In this document: positions 22,422 to 29,879 of the stretch, piece by piece
Layout of the letters: each line of letters opens with the position of its first letter
How positions within the stretch are numbered: position 1 is the first letter of the stretch
NCBI RefSeq assembly: GCF_000619945.1
Contig: NZ_JHVC01000031.1
Location: forward strand, 1-29,879
DNA: 29,879 bases
Source of the DNA: Clostridium lundense DSM 17049
Lineage (GTDB): Bacteria; Bacillota; Clostridia; Clostridiales; Clostridiaceae
Direction: 5' to 3'
Position numbers and translations under genes: made by a program
The notes under the pieces: model-generated
What the model was told of the DNA's origin: nothing
Database searches by the model: none
Seen by the model: only the letters and a program-made list of their open reading frames with translations

Positions 22422-22994
22422 ATGAAAATAATTGTACTTGATGGATTTAGAAATAATGATCAGTGTGCTGATAGAATATACAAAAGAATAGAAAATGCAT
22501 TTCTAAATGATAATGAATTAATAAGATATAAGTTATGTGAAAAAAATATAAAACCGTGTACGGGATGCTTTGGGTGTTGGATAAGGAAACCAGGTAAGTG
22601 CTTAATTGAGGATGACTCACAAGATATTGTAAAAAGTATGATTAATTCAGATATTATAATATATTATACGGCTGTAATATTTGGTGGATATTCTTATCAT
22701 TTGAAAAAGCTTTTAGATAAGAGTATATGTATTATTTCTCCAATGTTTACTAAGATTAATGGAGAAATGCATCATAGAAAACGCTATGATAAATATCCAG
22801 GGATAATAGGAATGGGAGTTATGGAAAGTGACCAAAAAGAACAGGGAGAAAATTTCAAAGAACTTATATATCGTAATTCTTTAAATATGCATAGTGCTTT
22901 TCAATGTGCGGAAATAGTACTAAAAGATGATAATGATGAAATTATTGATAAAAAGTTAATAAAGTTAGCTAATGAAATAGAGGTGGAAAGATAA
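22422..22994 (+). CDS. Flavodoxin-like NAD(P)H-dependent oxidoreductase with cysteine cluster
   Basis: 190 residues of the flavodoxin fold. It starts with IIVLDGFRNN (phosphate-binding loop region of FMN reductases) and has C46, C49, C52 and C60 in KPCTGCFGCWIRKPGKC. That pattern is common in clostridial iron-sulfur flavoprotein-like reductases, although the classical ISF spacing (CX2CX2CX4-7C) needs a check. AAATGGGGGA precedes the ATG. The last base of its stop is the first base of the next start, so the two flavin genes are coupled and may form one enzyme. Confidence 0.85.
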   Translation: MKIIVLDGFRNNDQCADRIYKRIENAFLNDNELIRYKLCEKNIKPCTGCFGCWIRKPGKCLIEDDSQDIVKSMINSDIIIYYTAVIFGGYSYHLKKLLDKSICIISPMFTKINGEMHHRKRYDKYPGIIGMGVMESDQKEQGENFKELIYRNSLNMHSAFQCAEIVLKDDNDEIIDKKLIKLANEIEVER

Positions 22995-23671
22995 TGGATA
23001 AAGGAAAAATATTATTGATGATTGGCAGCCCAAGAAAAGACAGAAGTACATCCTACTCTATTGGTAAATATTTATTGGATAACTTGATGAAATGTGATTA
23101 TACAAATAAAACTGTTTATGTTTATGATTGTATTAATAATGAAAAAAATAGTGAGGAAATGTCCGAACTTTTCAATGACAGTGATTTGATTATTTTTTCT
23201 TATCCTCTTTATGTAGATAGCATTCCTGCTCCTTGTATAAAAGTATTGGAATATATAACCGAGAAGAGACAAGGCATGAAATGCCAAGCTAAAAATGCTT
23301 TTTTAGCTATAGGAAATTGCGGATTTTATGAAAAGGAACAAATTCAAAATTCACTAAATGTATGTAAATTTTTTGCTGAAGAAAATAGCCTTAACTGGTA
23401 TGGAGGGATTTCTATAGGGGGAGGACCACAAATTAATGGCAAAAATTTAAAAAAACTAGGAGGAATGACAAAAAAATTAAGAGAGGGATTAGATATAGTT
23501 GTAGATTCTATTGATTATAAGAGACCTATACCAATGGAAGAAGTTAATAAATTAACTAGTCCACCAGAAGGAAAGAATATATATTCCTTAATGGCAAACT
23601 TAGGTTTTAAACTTCAGGCAAAAAGAAATGGACTATTAAAAAATATTAATGATACACCTTATAAAGAATAG
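22994..23671 (+). CDS. Flavodoxin-like NAD(P)H-dependent FMN reductase
   Basis: 225 residues. The FMN phosphate loop is seen in MIGSPRKDRSTSYSIG near residues 9-24, and the second family motif in FSYPLYVDSIPAPCIKVLEYI. A GGGPQINGK stretch follows at about 142-150. The C-terminal ~50 residues extend beyond a minimal flavodoxin. No four-cysteine cluster is present, in contrast to its partner upstream. ATG 22994 overlaps the partner's TAA by one base, with GAGGTGGAAAG before it. Electron acceptor unknown. Confidence 0.85.
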   Translation: MDKGKILLMIGSPRKDRSTSYSIGKYLLDNLMKCDYTNKTVYVYDCINNEKNSEEMSELFNDSDLIIFSYPLYVDSIPAPCIKVLEYITEKRQGMKCQAKNAFLAIGNCGFYEKEQIQNSLNVCKFFAEENSLNWYGGISIGGGPQINGKNLKKLGGMTKKLREGLDIVVDSIDYKRPIPMEEVNKLTSPPEGKNIYSLMANLGFKLQAKRNGLLKNINDTPYKE

Positions 23672-23774
23672 CCTTAAATTTTGTTCATAGAGATTATTAT
23701 GACTATATGATTGTATACAAACCCCGTAACTATTTTTAGAATAACTGAATATTATAGATTGGGGGGTGAATATT

Positions 23775-24884
23775 ATGTCAAATTTGTCTTTCAATGCAGC
23801 CACTTTCTTCCCCACAGGTTCTATACCTAAAGGAATGACTGTGGCTGATGTTAATGGTGATGGTAAAGCTGATTTAGTTATAGTAGATGAAGGAGCTGCA
23901 AATGTAGCTGTTCTATTAGGTAATGGAGATGGAACTTTTCAGACCCCAAATTTTTTCGCAGTAGGTAATATTCCACGTGGAATAGTTACAGCAGATTTTA
24001 ATGGGGATGGAAAAATTGATATAGCTGTAACAAACTGGAGCTCGCATAATGTTTCAGTATTATTAGGCAATGGAGATGGAACATTTGGAGCAGCGGTTAA
24101 TTATCTTGTTTTAGGGTTTAATCCTTATGGAATAGTTGCAGTGGATGTTAATGGTGATGGCAAGATTGATTTAGTAACAGCAAATTATGGTTCTGATAAT
24201 GTATCCATTTTATTAGGTAATGGTGATGGCACATTTAATACTGCTACTACCATAGGTGTTGGTAATTCACCATGGGATATTAAAGCAGGAGACTTTAATG
24301 GGGCTGGTAAGATGGATTTAGCTGTAACTAATCGAGATTCTGATAATGCAGGGATTCTATTAGGTAATGGAGATGGGACTTTTCAGTCAATGGTACCTTA
24401 TAGTACAGGTGCAGGTAGTTTGCCACGAGGTATGCTTTTAAGAGACCTTAATGGAGATGGAAAATTAGATTTAGCTATAGCAAACGAAGGTTTAAATAAT
24501 GTGGTTGTTTTATTAGGCAATGGAGATGGAACGTTTCAGTTAGCTGTATCATATGGTACTGGAATGTCACCTTGGTCTATAGTTGTAGGTGATTTTGATG
24601 AAGATGGAAAATTAGATTTAGCTACAGCAAATAGAGGTTCTAGCAATATTGGAGTATTACTAGGCAATGGAGATGGAACATTTAATTCAGTTCAGTTTTT
24701 CCCAGTAGGTAATTTACCTTGGGGCATTGCAACATCAGATTTTAATGGAGATGGAAAATTAGATTTAGCTTCCAGCGATGAGGGAAATAATAATGTTGCA
24801 GTGCTAATTAATAATAGTAATGTAATTGATCGTGGTATTTTATTTAATGAAATAGATGAAATAATAAAGACTGATAATGATTGA
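23775..24884 (+). CDS. FG-GAP/VCBS repeat protein, predicted seven-bladed beta-propeller
   Basis: 369 residues made almost wholly of about seven units of 45-50 residues. Each has a Ca-binding-like loop (DVNGDGKADL, DFNGDGKIDI and so on) and an LLGNGDGTF strand; six units carry that exact string and the seventh has LINNSN. In the fourth unit the loop is DFNGAGKMDL, losing one acidic ligand. This is the integrin-alpha type propeller. No signal peptide or TM segment is visible, unusual for a family that is normally exported. ATG 23775 fits GGGGGGTG. The gene is less AT-rich than its neighbours, perhaps from transfer or from the repeat itself. It stands alone before a terminator. Confidence 0.9.
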   Translation: MSNLSFNAATFFPTGSIPKGMTVADVNGDGKADLVIVDEGAANVAVLLGNGDGTFQTPNFFAVGNIPRGIVTADFNGDGKIDIAVTNWSSHNVSVLLGNGDGTFGAAVNYLVLGFNPYGIVAVDVNGDGKIDLVTANYGSDNVSILLGNGDGTFNTATTIGVGNSPWDIKAGDFNGAGKMDLAVTNRDSDNAGILLGNGDGTFQSMVPYSTGAGSLPRGMLLRDLNGDGKLDLAIANEGLNNVVVLLGNGDGTFQLAVSYGTGMSPWSIVVGDFDEDGKLDLATANRGSSNIGVLLGNGDGTFNSVQFFPVGNLPWGIATSDFNGDGKLDLASSDEGNNNVAVLINNSNVIDRGILFNEIDEIIKTDND

Positions 24885-24909
24885 ATGTAGTTAAACTTCT
24901 GCTATTAAT

Positions 24910-24953
24910 AAAAACATAGCATAATCCAAGAGTATGGAAGTGCTATGTTTTTT
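24910..24953 (+). terminator. Intrinsic terminator of the FG-GAP gene
   Basis: AAAAACATAGCA pairs with TGCTATGTTTTT across a 19-base loop and is followed by a T run. The A-rich 5' side allows use on the other strand too. Confidence 0.82.
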
Positions 24954-25024
24954 ATGCATATAATGGTAAAATGTACATTGAGAAATACTATAAAAAATAT
25001 TTTAGTTTATAGGAGGAAAACAAA

Positions 25025-25627
25025 ATGAAACGATTTTCTATCCTAGCAATTATCATTACATTATTTTTAAGCATAGCATGTAGTGATCTTAATTCTAAAG
25101 TAAAAGTTGAGCATTTTTCAGGTTATAAGATGTATACAGAGTCTATACAAAGGCTTTTTAATTTTACGCCTGATATGGGCATAGAGGGAGACAATATTTC
25201 ATTGAAATTTAAAGGGGATAATAAATTAATTAATATCACATATGAGTTATGGAAAAATGAGAAAATATTTAAAACTGGAGAAATTATAGAGTTACCTATA
25301 GATAAAGGTTTTCAAGGAAATATTTCTATAGTGCTTCTATTTAATACAGAAAATGCCAATGAAGATATAAAGTTATTTGCTGATATAAAAAATGATAAAG
25401 AAGGTGGTGGCGCTAAATATATTAATATACCTAATTTTTTATGTAAGTCAGGTAAATGGTGGTGTTATTCTGATGAAAAATATGGAGTTGCATTTAATGA
25501 ACCAGTTGTAATTTATGAATTAGCAGCTAGAAAAGATGCAATGGATATTGTAAATACAAATAATAATAAAAATATGGAAAATCCATGGTGGAAGTTATTG
25601 GTAAAACTTAACATTAAAGATAAATAA
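25025..25627 (+). CDS. Unknown lipoprotein, 200 residues
   Basis: A lipoprotein signal peptide ends in LSIAC with C19 as the lipid-bearing residue. The mature part is beta-rich, with NLITYELWKNEKIFKTGEI-like strands and a KSGKWWCYSDEKYG stretch near residue 140. GGAGG lies before the ATG. No family is recognised. The next gene, 113 bases away, is also a lipoprotein, but the gap contains a palindrome and there is no evidence of co-transcription. Confidence 0.8.
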   Translation: MKRFSILAIIITLFLSIACSDLNSKVKVEHFSGYKMYTESIQRLFNFTPDMGIEGDNISLKFKGDNKLINITYELWKNEKIFKTGEIIELPIDKGFQGNISIVLLFNTENANEDIKLFADIKNDKEGGGAKYINIPNFLCKSGKWWCYSDEKYGVAFNEPVVIYELAARKDAMDIVNTNNNKNMENPWWKLLVKLNIKDK

Positions 25628-25690
25628 GTAGAATGAGTATATTTGTTGAAACTAATTCAATAAAAAAACGTATATAATCTTAGGAAAATC

Positions 25691-25704
25691 AAATCAATTG
25701 ATTT
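25691..25704. promoter_or_regulatory. 14 bp palindrome upstream of a lipoprotein gene
   Basis: AAATCAATTGATTT is a perfect palindrome 37 bp before the start at 25741, 13 bp after a TATAAT box (25673-25678). Its position would suit an operator near the transcript start; no -35 fits well. Confidence 0.3.
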
Positions 25705-25740
25705 TTAGGTTCAGATAAAATGAAATGAAAGGAGAAATTT

Positions 25741-26379
25741 ATGAGAAAGTTATTATTAACTGGTTTAATTACATTGGCATTAGTTGGGACAGTAATTGGA
25801 TGTGGAAATAAAGAAGTTCCTCAAAAAGATACTTCATTAAAAACAGAAACAGTTTCATCTTCAACTTCATCAAATGAATCAAAGAATAATGAAATAAAGG
25901 AAAATGAAGATAAGTCAAAGAGTGAAACAAAGGTAAAAGATGAATCAAATACCAAAAGGGAAATAGAAATAATAAAGAATGAAGTAAAAAAGATAGATGA
26001 TAAACAAAACAATGAAGTAAAGAGTAATAAAATGGAATTTAAGAGCAAAAAATTTGGATTTTCCCTTACTTTCCCTGAAAGTTGGAGAGATAAATATAGA
26101 GTTGAAGAAAAAGATGATTGTGTAGCAGTTTATTTTCAACCAAAGGAAAAGGTAGGAAACGGGCTAGGATTACTTTTTGCTATTATTAAAAAAACTAAGG
26201 ATTTAGATGAGAATATGTATGATTCTATTTATGGATGTGAGAAATACTACAAAATAAATGGAGAAACTTATTTTGTAGGTGGACCGACGGATGTAAACTT
26301 TCCAGAAACACATCCTGAAATTAAAACTTTTTTGAATATAAAAAAGGAAATTCCACAAGTTATGAAGACACTTAAATAA
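25741..26379 (+). CDS. Lipoprotein with charged linker and PsbP-like C-terminal domain
   Basis: 212 residues. The signal peptide ends in VIGC (C21). A long low-complexity Ser/Glu/Lys/Asn linker (about 25-98) leads to a domain at about 98-212 that opens with FKSKKFGFSLTFPESWRDKY, a pattern common in PsbP-like and related clostridial surface domains. Function unknown; the linker should hold the domain away from the membrane. AAAGGAG precedes the ATG. A hairpin follows directly after the stop. Confidence 0.8.
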   Translation: MRKLLLTGLITLALVGTVIGCGNKEVPQKDTSLKTETVSSSTSSNESKNNEIKENEDKSKSETKVKDESNTKREIEIIKNEVKKIDDKQNNEVKSNKMEFKSKKFGFSLTFPESWRDKYRVEEKDDCVAVYFQPKEKVGNGLGLLFAIIKKTKDLDENMYDSIYGCEKYYKINGETYFVGGPTDVNFPETHPEIKTFLNIKKEIPQVMKTLK

Positions 26380-26382
26380 TAT

Positions 26383-26419
26383 TATAGCACTTCCATTTAT
26401 CATAAATAGAAGTGCTATA
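26383..26419. terminator. Hairpin terminator
   Basis: TATAGCACTTC/GAAGTGCTATA is a perfect 11 bp stem with an inner TTTA/TAAA helix and a small loop, starting just after the stop of the lipoprotein gene. The T run is weak, so it is a moderate call. Confidence 0.65.
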
Positions 26420-26466
26420 TTCTATGATAAATTTTAGAGAGTTTTTAGGAGGATATTAAGGATATT

Positions 26467-26970
26467 ATGGAAGAAGTATTTTCAAAACCAGCCGCAGGAG
26501 GAATAATAGAAAAAACAATAAATAATATAGAATATGTTTTAATTCAAGAAAGATTCAAAGATGATGCTAAGGCAGAAGAAGGATTAATTGAAATACCAGC
26601 AGGAAAGATAAGAGAATTTGAAAATATTTATGAATGTTTAAAAAGAGAAATATGGGAAGAAACAGGATTGGAAGTTATCCAAATAGAAGGAGAAAAAGAA
26701 GCTAGTGTTTTTGAATCCAATGGATATAAAGTGTTAAATTATACTCCTTTTACATGCTCACAAAATATAGAAGGAAATTATCCAATAATGGTACAAACTT
26801 TTATTTGTAAAGTTAAAGGAGAAGTATTAGAAAAAACTAATGAAACAAGAAATATTAGATGGATATCATTAATTGATTTAAAAGAACTTATTGAAAAGAA
26901 TACACATAGTTTTTATCCAATGCATGTTGAAACTTTAAAAAAATATATAAATAGTAAACTAGATAAATAA
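26467..26970 (+). CDS. Nudix hydrolase
   Basis: 167 residues. The Nudix box GX5EX7REUXEEXGU is complete: G46, E52, R60, E61, E64, E65 and G67 in the stretch GKIREFENIYECLKREIWEE. It should hydrolyse a nucleoside diphosphate linked to another group. Similarity in the ALIQERF-type strand and the EIPAGK start of the box suggests the ADP-sugar pyrophosphatase branch, but the substrate cannot be fixed. GGAGGATATT lies before the ATG. The gene is followed 20 bases later by an unknown gene. Confidence 0.92.
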   Translation: MEEVFSKPAAGGIIEKTINNIEYVLIQERFKDDAKAEEGLIEIPAGKIREFENIYECLKREIWEETGLEVIQIEGEKEASVFESNGYKVLNYTPFTCSQNIEGNYPIMVQTFICKVKGEVLEKTNETRNIRWISLIDLKELIEKNTHSFYPMHVETLKKYINSKLDK

Positions 26971-26989
26971 AATTCTAAGGGGGATCTTT

Positions 26990-27877
26990 ATGAATGAAAT
27001 TATGAATGAAATAATTAATATGCATATGATTGTGCGAAAATATTGTATAGAAAAAATTGATAATTTTAGTGAGGAATTAATGAAAAATTATAAAAGAATT
27101 TTTAAAATTATAGAAGAAATAGGGCAAAAAGAATTTAATGAAAGTAAAGATGAGGGGATAATAAATTTAATTCAGAATACAACATATAATACATGCTTAA
27201 AAAATATATTTAAATCATTTTTAATTGAAATAGAAAGCTTTATAACTAACGATTATAAATTATTAGAAGAATTTGAAGTAAGTTTAATTAATGTTATAGA
27301 AAGTAGTACTGTTAAATCCAATACTATATACTGTTATCCAAATTATAATGAGGAAGAAAAAAGATTAAGTATAATATCAAAACAGCAGTTAATAAGCTAT
27401 ATAAAATCAATAGATAAGGAAAAATTAAATTATGTTGAACCTATATTTTATAGAAGAGTTTTAGCTGAAAATGAAATTGATTATATAGAAGAAAAAGTTA
27501 GAGATAAATGGGGGATAGAAAACTTTGCTGATCCATTTACAGGCTCACATAGAGACGATGTTATAGTTTTTAAGGAAAAATTTTTTTATGATAATATAAA
27601 TTTTTTAAAGCTTCAAAGCGCTTTGAAAAACTTGGGAGAAGAAAAAATTTATGAAATTAATATAACTGATCCAGCAAGTTATATAATGGAGATATCTGCT
27701 TTTGCAATATTTAAACAGGATGGTGAAACTTGTTTAGAGGGATTTTGGTGTTCTCCTAAAATGGAATGGATAATTTATAAATCCCATGAAAATACAATAT
27801 CTATAGGTGGAAAAATGCTGATAGATGAAGTAAAAACACTCATTGGCTCATGGAAAGATGGGGTTTTTATCTATTAA
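26990..27877 (+). CDS. Unknown 295-residue soluble protein
   Basis: No signal or TM segment. The N-terminal ~110 residues are helical (the start has a repeated MNEIMNEIINM). The rest is mixed, with EPIFYRRVLAENEIDYIEEK and ADPFTGSHRDD segments and a beta-rich C-terminus ending in SWKDGVFIY. GGGGGATC stands before the ATG, 20 bases after the Nudix gene, so they probably form one transcript. I recognise no family and propose no function. Confidence 0.75.
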   Translation: MNEIMNEIINMHMIVRKYCIEKIDNFSEELMKNYKRIFKIIEEIGQKEFNESKDEGIINLIQNTTYNTCLKNIFKSFLIEIESFITNDYKLLEEFEVSLINVIESSTVKSNTIYCYPNYNEEEKRLSIISKQQLISYIKSIDKEKLNYVEPIFYRRVLAENEIDYIEEKVRDKWGIENFADPFTGSHRDDVIVFKEKFFYDNINFLKLQSALKNLGEEKIYEINITDPASYIMEISAFAIFKQDGETCLEGFWCSPKMEWIIYKSHENTISIGGKMLIDEVKTLIGSWKDGVFIY

Positions 27878-27920
27878 AGTGCTCTAAATAAAGTATTGGT
27901 TATTTGAATAATATTTATGG

Positions 27921-27985
27921 TTTCACATAAACTACTAAAATAATCTTGTATATGATTATATGAAGTCTAAGTAGTTTTTGTGAAA
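27921..27985 (+). promoter_or_regulatory. Long inverted repeat in the leader of the DUF2238 gene
   Basis: TTTCACATAAACTACT (27921-27936) and AGTAGTTTTTGTGAAA (27970-27985) pair at 15 of 16 positions. The 33-base middle holds a further TAATC/GATTA stem. The structure ends just before the GGAG of the next gene. Could be a terminator, an operator pair or a leader structure. Confidence 0.5.
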
Positions 27986-28000
27986 TTGGAGTGTATAAAG

Positions 28001-28639
28001 GTGAATGAGATTAATAAGGATATTAAAATACATATTGGTTTATTAATAATGTTTGGATTAGCTTTGATTTTATCGCTTATTAGACCAAAGAGTTACTTTA
28101 TATGGTTTTTGGAAGCTGCCCCAATTTTAATTGAAGTTATAATATTAGTAATTACCTATAAAAAATTTCAATTTACAACTTTTACTTATATACTTATTTT
28201 TTTTCAGATAATTTTAATGCTTATTGGAGCACATTATACCTACGAGGAAGTGCCATTGTTTAATTGGATAAAAGAAGCCTATGGATTACACAGAAATGAT
28301 TACGATAGGTTTGGGCATTTCTTTCAAGGATTTATTTCCGCTTTTATTATAAGAGAATTATTAATAAGAAAGCTAAAACTTAAGAAGGGAGCAATATTAT
28401 CAATATTAATTGTGTGTATTTGTTTATCCATAAGTGCATCTTATGAATTGATAGAATGGGGAACAGCTATGATTTTGGGGCAATCAGCAGATGCATTTTT
28501 AGGTCTACAAGGTGATAAATGGGATACACATTGGGATATGCTGTGGGCTTTGATAGGTTGTATAATTGCAGTGTTCATGTTTCATAACATACATGATAAA
28601 TATATGGATAAATTAGAAAAAATAAAACATAAAATATAA
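28001..28639 (+). CDS. DUF2238 (YjdF-like) membrane protein
   Basis: 212 residues with about six TM segments. Family features are the AHYTYEEVPLFNWIKE segment, YDRFGHFFQGF, ELIEWGTA and GDKWDTHWDMLWAL, with conserved Asp, His and Glu residues near the membrane face that could form an active site. The function of the family is not established. I prefer GTG 28001, ten bases after TTGGAG; another in-frame GTG at 27980 lies inside the inverted repeat. It is 28 bases from the downstream ATPase gene, so they may share a transcript. Confidence 0.85.
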   Translation: MNEINKDIKIHIGLLIMFGLALILSLIRPKSYFIWFLEAAPILIEVIILVITYKKFQFTTFTYILIFFQIILMLIGAHYTYEEVPLFNWIKEAYGLHRNDYDRFGHFFQGFISAFIIRELLIRKLKLKKGAILSILIVCICLSISASYELIEWGTAMILGQSADAFLGLQGDKWDTHWDMLWALIGCIIAVFMFHNIHDKYMDKLEKIKHKI

Positions 28640-28667
28640 TTATATTAGCAACTGGAGGAGTTATAAT

Positions 28668-29417
28668 TTGGAAGGGTTTAAATATAATCAATACTTAAGG
28701 TCAGTAAAATTATATAGAGATGAGGTAGAGTCCTTTGATACATACCCATTTTGTTTAGATGCAGTAAATAATCTATTTACTTTAGAATTTCATCCTAAGG
28801 TGACATTTATTGTAGGGGAAAATGGTACTGGTAAATCAACTATACTTGAGGCAATAGCTACAGCATATGGATTTAACCCTGAAGGTGGAACAAAAAATTT
28901 CAATTTTTCAACTATGAGTACACATTCAGATTTATATAAATACTTAAAGTTAATTAAAGGAGTAAGAAGGCCAGAAGATGGCTTCTTTTTTAGAGCAGAA
29001 AGCTTTTATAATGTTGCAACTAATATTGAAGAGTTGGACAAGCATGGAATTGGTGCAAGAATTATTGATTCCTATGGAGGCATCTCTTTACACGAGCAGT
29101 CACATGGAGAATCATTCTTAGCAGTATTTTTAAATAGATTTAGGGGAAGGGGATTATATATTTTAGATGAGCCTGAAGCGGCATTATCACCGTCACGACA
29201 AATGACCATGCTTTCTAGATTGCATCAGTTAGTTCAGGAAGATTCTCAATTTATAATTGCCACTCATTCACCAATTATAATGGCATATCCAGATTCTATT
29301 ATATATGAGCTGAAAGGTGGATTTAGAAAAAGGGAATATAGAGATACAGAACATTATCAGATTACAAAGGAATTTGTAAATAATACTGAAAGAATGCTAG
29401 ATGTAATTATGAAATAA
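28668..29417 (+). CDS. Stand-alone AAA/ABC-type ATPase
   Basis: 249 residues. Walker A GENGTGKST (50-58), an ABC-like signature SHGES (145-149), Walker B YILDEPEAALS (D167/E168) and the switch His H200 in ATHSP. This order is that of SMC/RecF-like 'AAA_21/AAA_23' ATPases without a long coiled coil or TM segment, so it is not a transporter part. The role is unknown; relatives occur alone or in defence modules, but no partner nuclease or toxin is next to it. The start is TTG 28668 with GGAGGAG upstream. Confidence 0.87.
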   Translation: MEGFKYNQYLRSVKLYRDEVESFDTYPFCLDAVNNLFTLEFHPKVTFIVGENGTGKSTILEAIATAYGFNPEGGTKNFNFSTMSTHSDLYKYLKLIKGVRRPEDGFFFRAESFYNVATNIEELDKHGIGARIIDSYGGISLHEQSHGESFLAVFLNRFRGRGLYILDEPEAALSPSRQMTMLSRLHQLVQEDSQFIIATHSPIIMAYPDSIIYELKGGFRKREYRDTEHYQITKEFVNNTERMLDVIMK

Positions 29418-29425
29418 TAATTTAT

Positions 29426-29584
29426 TTGATAGCTACCATTCGCAATACTCCCATTACACTTAAGGAAAAGGATTATAGACAAATTCAAGATTATAAGTCA
29501 TAGTTACTCAAGAATACCTTTCCTAGTGTATCATTAAAAGATATTATGAGAAAATATGAGAAAAATCGAGCATTTTTAATGTGA
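29426..29584 (+). pseudogene. Possible remnant of a coding region
   Basis: One frame from 29426 reads through two coding-like segments (IRNTPITLKEKDYRQIQDYK, then FPSVSLKDIMRKYEKNRAF) separated by one TAG. No ribosome site is present. It may be a broken gene left by a rearrangement near the rrn operon, or chance. The rest of the 280 bp gap shows nothing I recognise. Confidence 0.2.
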
Positions 29585-29705
29585 ATTTATTTTAATGGGA
29601 TTACAAATGAAAATAGAGTATAAGTACCATGGTATGATATATCTCGTTCCCAAGAAGACACATACATCAGCAATTAGTTGATGAAAAATAAGTTTAAAAA
29701 ATGTG

Positions 29706-29732
29706 TTGACAAAGGAAAACAGAAATGATAAT
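29706..29732 (+). promoter_or_regulatory. rRNA operon promoter
   Basis: TTGACA (29706-29711) and GATAAT (29727-29732), spacer 15 bp; TAATAT at 29729 would give 17 bp. It lies just upstream of an rrn leader, as expected for a strong rRNA promoter. Confidence 0.75.
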
Positions 29733-29739
29733 ATATACA

Positions 29740-29879
29740 AGCTGTCTAGTGCAGCGATATGGTCTTTGAAAATTAAACAGAGAAGAGAAACCAGTCAATT
29801 CAAACAGGAAACTGTTTAAAATAGCGATGAGCTAGAAGAAGAAAAATTGGTAGGAACAAGTAGTGCGAGGAATGTGGCG
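29740..29879 (+). other. rrn leader (boxA-like element), 5' of 16S rRNA
   Basis: TGGTCTTTGAAAATTAAACAG (first 20 bases from 29760) is the Firmicutes boxA-like antitermination site. A small hairpin AAACAG-GAAA-CTGTTT (29802-29817) follows. The sequence up to the window end is leader; mature 16S rRNA should begin shortly after. Confidence 0.8.

Noticed and set aside
28668..29417. Anti-phage defence system around the lone ATPase
   Set aside because: The ATPase fits families seen in defence systems, but no nuclease, toxin or other effector gene is adjacent, so there is no support beyond the fold.

Overview
The window is low-GC, AT-rich DNA with G-rich ribosome binding sites, several TTG starts, clostridial-type riboswitches and a SleB-like hydrolase. 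It fits a Clostridium sensu stricto chromosome; I cannot name the species. It begins in the last part of an rRNA operon (5S rRNA and terminator) and ends in the promoter and leader of the next rRNA operon on the same strand, so it is a ~29.6 kb inter-rrn segment. No tRNA, CRISPR array, IS element or intact prophage was seen.

Left part (1-4300): 5S rRNA, a Cache-type chemoreceptor, a DEDD 3'-5' exonuclease (minus) and an HSL-family esterase (minus).

Central-left (4187-11071): one co-directional block made of an OmpR-type response regulator, a sensor kinase, a MacB/LolD-type ATPase, an FtsX-type permease, a TlpA-like thioredoxin lipoprotein, a 45-residue CXXC membrane microprotein and a polyferredoxin-like 4Fe-4S membrane protein. 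The last five are contiguous or overlapping, and a strong terminator closes the block. It looks like a regulated membrane system that couples thiol or electron transfer to an ABC exporter of unknown substrate. It is the best candidate here for an undescribed system.

11229-13176: a patch of decay (an MFS gene with an apparent in-frame internal deletion, then a wrecked amj lipid II flippase gene), then a guanidine-I riboswitch with its own promoter and terminator driving a Gdx/SugE guanidinium exporter (minus).

13288-21227: mainly small and hypothetical genes, with a PIN-domain protein, a thioredoxin, an AlaX-type editing protein, a YopX-like phage-type gene, a PrdX/YbaK-type deacylase and an ArsC/Spx-like protein. 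A GC-richer intergenic region (19330-19504) carries three successive stem-loops with repeated tails.

21284-29417: a c-di-AMP riboswitch upstream of a LysM/SleB cell wall hydrolase (minus), two overlapping flavodoxin-like reductase genes, an FG-GAP/VCBS beta-propeller protein, two lipoproteins, a Nudix hydrolase, an unknown protein, a DUF2238 membrane protein behind a long inverted repeat, and an AAA/ABC-type ATPase. After a 280 bp gap the next rrn promoter follows.
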